From: RGIG1995 sp045587445 | Lineage (GTDB): Bacteria > Bacillota > Clostridia > Oscillospirales > CAG-272 | Length of the DNA stretch: 15,407 bases | Direction: 5' to 3' | NCBI GenBank assembly: GCA_045587445.1 | Contig: JAZNCH010000026.1 | Span: 1 to 15,407 of the forward strand | In this document: in pieces, positions 6,895 to 14,088 of the stretch | Layout of the letters: every line of letters starts with the position of its first letter | How positions within the stretch are numbered: position 1 is the stretch's first letter | The notes under the pieces: generated by a model | Told to the model about the DNA's origin: nothing | Database searches by the model: none | The model's input: only the letters and a program-made list of their open reading frames with translations | Program-made: the position numbers and the translations under genes

Positions 6895-6955
6895 GAACTT
6901 TTTAAATTGTTCACGATAATTTAACATTTTCAAGTGATATTTTTTCAAAATTGGG

Positions 6956-7780
6956 TTAATTTGCTAAGATAACGGATCCAACCGTAATATCGTGCGCATC
7001 GACCTCGCCCCTTTGGGTAGGCTCAAAAGTATTAATCATAAGCTCTGCGAAAGTAAGCTTCATTTCCGTTTCGGTGTTATCGCCGAGATAAATTTTAAAA
7101 CGGTCTTGATAGGTTACGTAGATATTATATTTTTTTGTAAGGTCGATTGACGTAATGTGCTCAGCAGTCTCGTGGTCATTAAGTGCCTGAATAAAATTAT
7201 GTATATAATCGAAAGTAATGTCTTTATCAAAAGCCATACTCTCACCGACGATAGCACTTTTTATTTCCGAGAACATTATTCTTGTAATTGGATTTTCATC
7301 ACTGCCGGGCAATTCTGTCGTACGTTCAAGAACGCGGAGAGAATCCGAAAGGATATAGTATTCACCACATATTTCGGTAAAGTACTGCGGATATTCTTCG
7401 GTAATCTTAAAATTCAGCGTCGAAGGCAGCTTACGTCTTATCACAACGTTGCTGACGTAAGGATACTCCGCGATTATAGAAGCCTTAGCAGTTTTTTTAT
7501 TAATTGCATATAGGTTTTGTCCAACCGAAATTCCGCTTTCTTCAATCAATTGCTCTTTAGTATAACGCTCATTACCCTTTACTTCGATATGCTCGATTTT
7601 CAAAAAGAGCGCCATACACATTATCACGAAAATGAAGCACAGTACGATTGAGAGTAAAACATAATTTATTCTCCGAAAAATCTTTTTATACCGTTTTTTA
7701 GCCTTTAACCTTTCGAGAGTATCGCGGTTAACTATTTCGGCATTGGACAATTTCGGATTATTATACGTTTCTCTGTCCAT
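6956..7780 (-). CDS. divIB: Cell division protein FtsQ/DivIB
   Basis: A 274-residue bitopic membrane protein of the divisome that pairs with FtsL/DivIC and helps regulate septal synthesis. A basic cytoplasmic tail (1-38, rich in Lys/Arg near KAKKRYKKIFRR) is followed by one transmembrane helix (about 39-60). The POTRA domain starts at IEHIEVKGNERYTKEQL (62-78) and runs to about 128, with the typical YPYVSNVVIRRKLPSTL segment (106-122). The rest is the extracytoplasmic beta domain. Sequence conservation in this family is low, so the call relies on the topology, the POTRA pattern and its place between murG and ftsZ. A weak AAGGA lies about 8 bases before the ATG; 14 bases separate it from the murG stop. 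Confidence 0.92.
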   Translation of the reverse strand: MDRETYNNPKLSNAEIVNRDTLERLKAKKRYKKIFRRINYVLLSIVLCFIFVIMCMALFLKIEHIEVKGNERYTKEQLIEESGISVGQNLYAINKKTAKASIIAEYPYVSNVVIRRKLPSTLNFKITEEYPQYFTEICGEYYILSDSLRVLERTTELPGSDENPITRIMFSEIKSAIVGESMAFDKDITFDYIHNFIQALNDHETAEHITSIDLTKKYNIYVTYQDRFKIYLGDNTETEMKLTFAELMINTFEPTQRGEVDAHDITVGSVILAN

Positions 7781-7794
7781 ATCCTGATTCCTTT

Positions 7795-8901
7795 TTATTT
7801 TTTATTATCTACAAGCTTTCTTACACCGTTATAAATAAGCTCGTTTGTATTTTCTACAGCAAAGTTTCCGATATTTTCTTGCATCTCGCACAGTTTTCTG
7901 TCATTGCCAAGCAATTCTTCAACAGCCTTTGACAACACACCCTCGTCAAGATTCTTTTCTTCGTAAACGACTGCGGCGTTTTTCTTCTCAAGCTCAACAG
8001 CATTTTTATACTGATGATTATCCGTTACGTTGGGAGACGGAATAAGAATACAAGGCTTTTTCATCATTGCAAGCTCGGACAAAGTCATCGCGCCCGCCCT
8101 TGCGATTACGAGGTCTGCAGCCGCCATCTTCTTCGGCATATCGTATATATATTCAACAAGCTGCAGATTTTCGTATTTATCAAGTCCGTATTCGCGGAAT
8201 GTATTTAATGCAGTCTCTTTCTCGATTGCACCCGATGCGTGTATATGCAATATTTCGGGGTGCTTTGACGAATAATCTCTCATAACCTTAAGCATTTCAC
8301 CGTTTACTCGCATAGCACCGAGACTTCCTCCATAAGACAACAGCAGTTTTTTATATCCGCCCTTTATCTCTTTTACGTCGCTTTCTACCGCCTTAAATCC
8401 GCTTATAAGAGGATTACCCACTCTTATCGCTTTTTCGGGATATTTCAATTTGTTAACGGTTGCTTCAAAATTTGTATACACAACATCAACGTATTTTTCA
8501 AGCATTCTTACGGCAACTCCGGGCAATGCATTTGACTCGTGCAATACCGTAGGAATCCCTAAATCAGACGCCGCTTTTACAACCGGCCAACATACGTAAC
8601 CGCCCGTACCTATAACAATGTCGGGCTTAAATTTTTTAACAAGCTTCTTTGCCTTAAATACCGATGTTACAGCCAGATACGCTGTCTTCAAATTGGAAAG
8701 AGACAGACTACGGCGCAGTCCCTGTATTTCGATATGATATACCTCGTAGCCAAACTTGGGAACAAGCTTATTTTCAATACCTCTGCTCGTACCAACAAAT
8801 GCAATTACGCTGTCCTTTTCTTTTTCACGTATCGTATTTGCTATGGCAATGGCAGGATTTACGTGTCCTCCCGTTCCGCCGCCCGTCATAAGTACTCTCA
8901 C
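7795..8901 (-). CDS. murG: UDP-GlcNAc:lipid I N-acetylglucosaminyltransferase MurG
   Basis: A 368-residue GT-B glycosyltransferase on the inner face of the membrane that adds GlcNAc to lipid I to form lipid II. The family motifs appear in order: GGGTGGHVNP (7-16, with His13), GTGGYV (98-103), HESNALPG (121-128), SYGGSLGA (189-196), ARAGAMTLSE (267-276) and DNHQ (294-297) for UDP-GlcNAc binding. The start is a GTG at 8901, preceded by GAGAGG (8912-8917) with 10 bases between. It follows ftsW by 38 bases and precedes divIB by 14. Length is normal and all sugar-binding motifs are intact. Confidence 0.97.
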   Translation of the reverse strand: MRVLMTGGGTGGHVNPAIAIANTIREKEKDSVIAFVGTSRGIENKLVPKFGYEVYHIEIQGLRRSLSLSNLKTAYLAVTSVFKAKKLVKKFKPDIVIGTGGYVCWPVVKAASDLGIPTVLHESNALPGVAVRMLEKYVDVVYTNFEATVNKLKYPEKAIRVGNPLISGFKAVESDVKEIKGGYKKLLLSYGGSLGAMRVNGEMLKVMRDYSSKHPEILHIHASGAIEKETALNTFREYGLDKYENLQLVEYIYDMPKKMAAADLVIARAGAMTLSELAMMKKPCILIPSPNVTDNHQYKNAVELEKKNAAVVYEEKNLDEGVLSKAVEELLGNDRKLCEMQENIGNFAVENTNELIYNGVRKLVDNKK

Positions 8902-8939
8902 GTATCTTTATCCTCTCTCTCCGTATTTTACAATGTTTA

Positions 8940-10187
8940 TTAATTCTCCTTATATGAGAATCTTGAAATCGACAGTACAACTCCCATTTCAAGCAATAGC
9001 ATTACCAAAGACGAACCACCGTAGCTGAAGAATGGAAGTGAAATTCCCGTATTCGGGATAGTATTAGTTACAACAGCGATATTGAGAACCGCCTGAATTC
9101 CAACTTTTGATATTATACCTACTACAACCAGCTTTGAGAAAATATCGGGTGCCTTTTGGGCAATAACCACACCTCTCCAAATGAAAGCTGTGAATAAGCA
9201 TATAGTCGCAACAGCTCCGACAAAGCCGAGCTCTTCGCATATTATAGCAAAAATAAAGTCGTTCTGCGGCTGTGAAACGAACATATGCTTTTGCAAACTG
9301 TTACCGAGTCCGACACCGAAGAAGCCGCCTGAGCCTACCGCATTCATACCCTGTATAGTCTGCCAAGTTTCCGACTGACTCGAATAGTTTTCGGGGTGAA
9401 TCCAAATATCAATTCTCGCTCTTGCATAAGGCACCAGCATAATAACACCGAGCAATATTGAACCAAATATACCCGCCGCACCGAAAAGCCACGTCAATTG
9501 ACCTCCTGCGGTAAATATAACGCACGTACCGATAAGGAATAGGATTATAACACCCGAAAAGTGTTTCTCCAATGCTATCAACACACATATAAATATAACT
9601 ATCGCATAAGGAATCGCCAGTTTTCTTACGACAGGCTCAAGCTTAAAACTTTTTCTTTCAAGATACTGCTCTCTGTCGGAAAAATATTTTGCTAATCTAA
9701 GTACTATACCAAGTTTCATAAACTCGGAAGGCTGAATACCTATACCCGTTCCCGGAATATAAAGCCATCTCAACGCTTCACCCTCGGCTGTACCGAAAGC
9801 AAGAACCGCAATAAGCAAGCCTACAACAACTGTAAAATAAAGGTTCGTATATTTTTTTATAGTTCTGTAATCGATAAAATTCGCAACAAACAGCATACCA
9901 AGTACACCTATGCCAACGAACATTATCTGTCTTTCGATGAAATAATAGCTGTTCCCCTTAGATGCCAATGCATACGCATAACTTGCACTGAATACCATTA
10001 CAGAGCCAAAGCATATCATAATTATAACAAGAATCAAAAAGGTTCTGTCCATGTCGCCTTTGATTCTAACTATATCGTTATCCTTGACTATGTCTCTTTT
10101 TATTACAGGGCGTTGTTTTCTTTCGGCTACCTGTCTCGTCTTGCCTTTTACCGCCCTTTTATCTTTCTGCCTTTCGTTCTTGTTCAT
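8940..10187 (-). CDS. ftsW: SEDS peptidoglycan polymerase, FtsW/SpoVE type
   Basis: A 415-residue SEDS-family glycosyltransferase that polymerises lipid II with a class B PBP partner, probably the transpeptidase at the start of this cluster. About ten transmembrane segments begin near residue 48. Diagnostic motifs are LRWLYIPGTG (139-148) with IQPSEFMKLG (151-160), the catalytic loop SQPQND with Asp310, ICEELGFVGA (316-325), and NTGISLPFFSYGGSS (379-393). Cluster position favours FtsW or SpoVE over RodA. About 45 strongly basic residues precede the first helix. The ATG at 10187 lies 1 base after the mraY stop and has only a distant GGGG upstream, so translation is probably coupled; a shorter form from Met46 (MDRTF) cannot be excluded. 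Confidence 0.94.
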   Translation of the reverse strand: MNKNERQKDKRAVKGKTRQVAERKQRPVIKRDIVKDNDIVRIKGDMDRTFLILVIIMICFGSVMVFSASYAYALASKGNSYYFIERQIMFVGIGVLGMLFVANFIDYRTIKKYTNLYFTVVVGLLIAVLAFGTAEGEALRWLYIPGTGIGIQPSEFMKLGIVLRLAKYFSDREQYLERKSFKLEPVVRKLAIPYAIVIFICVLIALEKHFSGVIILFLIGTCVIFTAGGQLTWLFGAAGIFGSILLGVIMLVPYARARIDIWIHPENYSSQSETWQTIQGMNAVGSGGFFGVGLGNSLQKHMFVSQPQNDFIFAIICEELGFVGAVATICLFTAFIWRGVVIAQKAPDIFSKLVVVGIISKVGIQAVLNIAVVTNTIPNTGISLPFFSYGGSSLVMLLLEMGVVLSISRFSYKEN

Positions 10188-10188
10188 A

Positions 10189-11172
10189 TTACATTATACC
10201 CCAATATGCCAATATACAGAACAGTGCGGTAAAAAGGCTGAATACGCCTACTATCTTCAATTCGCTCCAACCGCTCTTTTCAAAGTGGTGGTGAATGGGA
10301 CTCATTTTGAAAATTCTCTTTCCTGTGAGCTTAAATGACGCTACCTGAAGCATAACAGACAGAGTTTCCGCAATATATACTATACCTGCAAGAACAATAA
10401 TCAATGGGTTGTCAACAAGAAATGCAAGACCTACTACTATTCCGCCGAGGAACAGCGACCCCGTATCGCCCATAAACACTCTTGCGGGATAAAAGTTGTA
10501 AACCAAAAAACCTATACAGCAACCAATGGTTAATCCCGATATAATAACTCCGTCGTTTATACCGAAAGCAAATGCAACAACGGCAAAAAATCCGCCTACA
10601 ATTGCAGTTATACTCGCCGCTAAACCGTCTATTCCGTCGGTAAGGTTAACACTGTTTACAATACCTGTTATAAGCACCAATGCAAAAACGTAATAGAATA
10701 TTCCAAGTTCCCATTCTACGTTAAGAAAAGGAATCTTTAAGACTGTGGTAAGTCCGCCTTTCCACACCATAAAGAATAAATAAAGTGCGGCAACAACAAG
10801 CTGAAGCAAGTACTTCTGGCCTGCCGACAGTCCTTCGTTCTGCTTCTTAAAAAATTTCGCATAGTCGTCTATAAAGCCTATAGCTCCGCACAAAAAAGCA
10901 AATACAAAGGTTATACATACACGCCATACGTTCATATCTGCATTGCCGAGTGTTGCCCAAATAATTATGGCAACAAACACAATAACAGCCGCAAATATAA
11001 ATCCGAGTCCTCCCATCGTAGGAGTTCCCTCTTTTGATTTATGCCAACGGGGACCTATTTCAAGTATTTTTTGCTCCATCTTTATACTCTTTAAAATCGG
11101 TATAAGAATTCTCTCAGCCAATACCGTCAATGCAAGCGACGCTATCAACGCTATTACAAAATACAAATACAT
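10189..11172 (-). CDS. mraY: Phospho-MurNAc-pentapeptide transferase MraY
   Basis: A 327-residue integral membrane enzyme with about ten helices that moves phospho-MurNAc-pentapeptide from UDP to undecaprenyl phosphate, making lipid I. Active-site motifs are complete: PTMGG (51-55), DDYAK (102-106), NLTDGIDGLA (176-185), FMGDTGS (233-239) and the histidine motif PIHHHFE (292-298). The ATG at 11172 has AAGGGGGG 8 bases upstream. It starts 14 bases after the murF stop and ends 1 base before ftsW. In many Firmicutes murD follows mraY; here ftsW follows directly. Confidence 0.98.
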   Translation of the reverse strand: MYLYFVIALIASLALTVLAERILIPILKSIKMEQKILEIGPRWHKSKEGTPTMGGLGFIFAAVIVFVAIIIWATLGNADMNVWRVCITFVFAFLCGAIGFIDDYAKFFKKQNEGLSAGQKYLLQLVVAALYLFFMVWKGGLTTVLKIPFLNVEWELGIFYYVFALVLITGIVNSVNLTDGIDGLAASITAIVGGFFAVVAFAFGINDGVIISGLTIGCCIGFLVYNFYPARVFMGDTGSLFLGGIVVGLAFLVDNPLIIVLAGIVYIAETLSVMLQVASFKLTGKRIFKMSPIHHHFEKSGWSELKIVGVFSLFTALFCILAYWGIM

Positions 11173-11186
11173 TTTTATGTCCCCCC

Positions 11187-12572
11187 TTATTTTACAAGAT
11201 ATTCAATAACCTTTTCGAGAGCAACAGCTCTGCTCGCCTTGAACAGCACAATGTCTCCCGCTTTAAGCTCATTCTTCAACATTTCAGCCAATCCCTCGGG
11301 CTCGTTAATCTTGTTATATCCAACTATCGCAGATTCGTCGAGTCCCTCTTCCAAAGCACCTACCGCAATTTCAAGAGCAGATTCACCGTAAGTATAAAGA
11401 CGGTCAATCTTCAGTTCTGCGGCATATCTTCCTACAGACTTATGAAGCTCGTCGGAAGTGTTTCCAAGCTCTCTCATTTCACCTAAAACAGCAACGGTTC
11501 TTCTTTCTTTGCCAAGTTCAGCCAAAACCGAAAGTGAGGCTTTCATTGATTCGGGACTTGCATTATAGCAATCCTCAATAATTGTATAATCGTTATTATC
11601 ATATATCTTTTGACGCATTCCCGACGGCATGTAATTCATAAGACCGCGTCTGATTTCATCATCTGAAAGACCTGCAGTTCTACCGACAGCAAATGCCGCC
11701 ATAGCGTTATAAACGTTATGCTGTCCTATCGTCGGAATTTCGATATCTGTTATCTCTTCTGTCTTGTAGCGCATATTAAAAACAGTTTTCTTTTCCAAAA
11801 CGCGAATATTCTTACCGAAAATATCCGCCTGTTCATTCTTTATACCAAATGACAAATTGCGGGGAAAGCTCTCTCTCTTATCCCAAAGCAACGGTTCGTC
11901 GCCGTTGTAAACCAAAGTTCCGTCAGGCTTTAAGCCTTCGATTATTTCAAGCTTTGCTTTCGCAATATTCTCTCTGTTCCCAAGTGCTTCAAGATGCGCC
12001 GTACCTATATTCGTAATAACCGCAGCATCTGGGTGTGCAATATTGGTAAGCTGGGATATTTCTCCAAGTGCACTCATTCCCATTTCCGCAACAACTGCCT
12101 TATGTAAGCTGCTTAACGCCGCAAGGGTTAAGCTTATGCCATATACGGTATTAAAGTTACCGCCAGATTTGTGAGTAGGAAATCTTTCGGCAAGAACGTA
12201 CGAAATAAATTCTTTCGTGGTAGTCTTTCCAACGCTTCCCGTAACACCTACGGTAAAGGGGTTATATTTTTCACGGCAAGCGGTAGCAATATCTGATATA
12301 GCCTTTATGGTATCTTCAACCAAAATATAGTTACCTGTAAAGCCCTCGGGGATTCTTTCGCACATAACACATACAGCACCGTTTTTAACAGCACTGTCAA
12401 TATATTTATGTCCGTCGGTATTCTCTCCCTTAACAGCCACGAAGAGAGTTTTTTCTCCCACTTCGCGCGAGTCAATGGATATTTCTCCTATTTCAATATC
12501 GGAATTGGTTTTCCCAAAGCACAGCTCCGCCAATATTCTACTGTCAAACTTTTCAGATAATCCGATAATCAT
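11187..12572 (-). CDS. murF: UDP-MurNAc-tripeptide:D-Ala-D-Ala ligase MurF
   Basis: A 461-residue Mur ligase that adds D-Ala-D-Ala to UDP-MurNAc-tripeptide, completing the cytoplasmic precursor. Visible are the N-terminal UDP-binding segment ISIDSREV (31-38), the ATP P-loop GVTGSVGKTTTKEF (109-122), the stretch EMGMSALGEI after it, NIGTAHLE in the central domain, and YNAMAAFAVG in the late central domain, with ENTDGHKYI near residues 50-58. GSVGKTT and the EMGMS pattern fit MurF better than MurE or MurD. Its ATG overlaps the murE stop by 4 bases (ATGA), so the two ligases are translationally coupled. Length is typical. Confidence 0.97.
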   Translation of the reverse strand: MIIGLSEKFDSRILAELCFGKTNSDIEIGEISIDSREVGEKTLFVAVKGENTDGHKYIDSAVKNGAVCVMCERIPEGFTGNYILVEDTIKAISDIATACREKYNPFTVGVTGSVGKTTTKEFISYVLAERFPTHKSGGNFNTVYGISLTLAALSSLHKAVVAEMGMSALGEISQLTNIAHPDAAVITNIGTAHLEALGNRENIAKAKLEIIEGLKPDGTLVYNGDEPLLWDKRESFPRNLSFGIKNEQADIFGKNIRVLEKKTVFNMRYKTEEITDIEIPTIGQHNVYNAMAAFAVGRTAGLSDDEIRRGLMNYMPSGMRQKIYDNNDYTIIEDCYNASPESMKASLSVLAELGKERRTVAVLGEMRELGNTSDELHKSVGRYAAELKIDRLYTYGESALEIAVGALEEGLDESAIVGYNKINEPEGLAEMLKNELKAGDIVLFKASRAVALEKVIEYLVK

Positions 12573-14020
12573 TTCCCTTTTAACCTCTTACAAACCGCTT
12601 CGGCGGCTATTTCTTTTTCGTTAAAATATCTTTTCCCGAGACTGTCTATCTCGTAATTTTCATGCCCTTTGCCCGCCAACAGAATTATATCGTTTTCTCT
12701 TGCATTCATTATGGCAAATTCAATAGCCTCCCGTCTGTTTTCTATTACAGCGTGAGGTCTTTCTTTATCTATGCCTTTCATTATTTCGTCTATTATAAGG
12801 GCAGCATCTTCCGAACGGCTGTTGTCCGACGTTACAATAACAAAATCTGCAAGACGTGAAGCTATCTGTCCCATAATACGTCTCTTTGACCTGTCTCTGT
12901 CGCCTCCGCACCCAAAAAGAACAGTTATCTTTTGTTCTTCTCTCTTAAAATCACGTATACAACAAAGAACCTTTTCCAAAGCGTCGGGGGAATGTGCATA
13001 ATCAATATACACAGAAAACGGAACGTCTTTAAAATTCAGCTTTTCGAGTCTTCCCAAAACGGTTTTCACCGATAAAATACCCTCTTTAATTATATCGGCA
13101 TCCAAACCGTCTATATAAGCTAACGCACTTGCTGACAAGGTATTATACACGTTAAATTTACCGCTTAAATATGATTTTATACGTATATCCTCTTTCGGCG
13201 TAACAAGCGTATATTCAAATCCGTCGGTTCCTTTTGGTACGTAATCCTTTACATAAAAATGAGCATTTGAGTCAAAGAATGAATAAGTATATATTCTTCC
13301 CTTTGAAAGACTTGACACCTTTTTAAAATAAGAATCGTCATAATTATACAATCCGCAATCGGCGTTTTTAAAAAGCTTTGCCTTTGCTATTGCATATTCA
13401 TCCATATCTCTATGGAAATCAAGGTGCTCGGGAGTTAGATTCGTAAAAATACCGTAATCAAACCTTACACCGTCAAGCTTGTCAAGAAAAAGCGAATGCG
13501 ACGATGCCTCCATAACAACTCTTTCAAAACCACAGTCAAAAGAATCCTTCAAAATCTTGAAAAAATCTTCGGGGTCGGGAGTCGTTAAGTTTCCGTCAAG
13601 CGTACCTAACGTCTTCACCTTTTGCCCTGATTTTGAATATATTTCGGAAAGCAATCGGCAGGTCGAGGTTTTTCCATTTGTTCCGGTAACCCCCACAAGT
13701 TTTAATGCTCTTTCGGGGTTTCCATACGATTTGGCACACATACGCGCTAAAATTGCCCTTGTATTCTCTACCTTTATATAAGGCAATTCAGACACAACAA
13801 CGGAATCGGTTACGTTTTCGACAACAAGCAATACAGCCCCGTTTTGCTTCGCCGACACGGCAAAGCTGTGTCCGTCGTTATGCATACCGTTTATGCATAC
13901 AAATATAAAGCCATTTTCAACCTCGTGAAGTCTTGAGGTTACACCTCTTATTTCAAGGTCGAAATGCGTAACGTTTGTCTGTAATACTTCAATATTTTCA
14001 AGATAATTATACAGTTTCAA
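12569..14020 (-). CDS. murE: UDP-MurNAc-dipeptide ligase MurE (probably meso-diaminopimelate-adding)
   Basis: A 483-residue Mur ligase that adds the third amino acid of the stem peptide. Motifs: GVTGTNGKTST P-loop (110-120), EASSHSL (171-177), NLTPEHLDFH (194-203), the probable carbamoylated Lys213 in YAIAKAKLF (209-217), and YAHSPDAL (341-348). The substrate-selecting motif is DNSR (399-402) followed by SED. In diaminopimelate enzymes it is usually DNPR; the arginine that contacts the diaminopimelate carboxylate is kept and the proline is replaced by serine. Lysine enzymes lack this Arg, so meso-diaminopimelate is favoured. The start is a TTG at 14020, supported by GGGAGG (14030-14035) at 9 bases; the next in-frame ATG is Met46, inside the N-terminal domain. 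Confidence 0.96.
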   Translation of the reverse strand: MKLYNYLENIEVLQTNVTHFDLEIRGVTSRLHEVENGFIFVCINGMHNDGHSFAVSAKQNGAVLLVVENVTDSVVVSELPYIKVENTRAILARMCAKSYGNPERALKLVGVTGTNGKTSTCRLLSEIYSKSGQKVKTLGTLDGNLTTPDPEDFFKILKDSFDCGFERVVMEASSHSLFLDKLDGVRFDYGIFTNLTPEHLDFHRDMDEYAIAKAKLFKNADCGLYNYDDSYFKKVSSLSKGRIYTYSFFDSNAHFYVKDYVPKGTDGFEYTLVTPKEDIRIKSYLSGKFNVYNTLSASALAYIDGLDADIIKEGILSVKTVLGRLEKLNFKDVPFSVYIDYAHSPDALEKVLCCIRDFKREEQKITVLFGCGGDRDRSKRRIMGQIASRLADFVIVTSDNSRSEDAALIIDEIMKGIDKERPHAVIENRREAIEFAIMNARENDIILLAGKGHENYEIDSLGKRYFNEKEIAAEAVCKRLKGK

Positions 14021-14029
14021 GCTCTATAG

Positions 14030-14035
14030 CCTCCC
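14030..14035 (-). promoter_or_regulatory. Ribosome binding site deciding the murE TTG start
   Basis: GGGAGG lies 9 bases before the TTG at 14020. The N-terminal residues translated from this TTG fit the MurE UDP-binding domain, so a rare start codon is well supported here. Confidence 0.75.
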
Positions 14036-14037
14036 GA

Positions 14038-14066
14038 ATGTTTAATTAAAAATATTATTTAAACAT
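14038..14066. repeat. AT-rich inverted repeat between the PBP gene and murE
   Basis: Eight-base arms ATGTTTAA (14038-14045) and TTAAACAT (14059-14066) flank a 13-base AT loop, just upstream of the murE ribosome binding site. It has no T-tract and little GC, so it is not a convincing terminator. It may be an RNA-processing or folding element, or chance in AT-rich DNA. Confidence 0.35.
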
Positions 14067-14088
14067 CCGTTTGACTAAAGTCTTTTTA

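Noticed and set aside
6895..6925. AT-only hairpin TTAAATT/AATTTAA between divIB and ftsZ as a terminator
   Set aside because: It has no GC pairs and is not followed by a T-tract on the minus strand.
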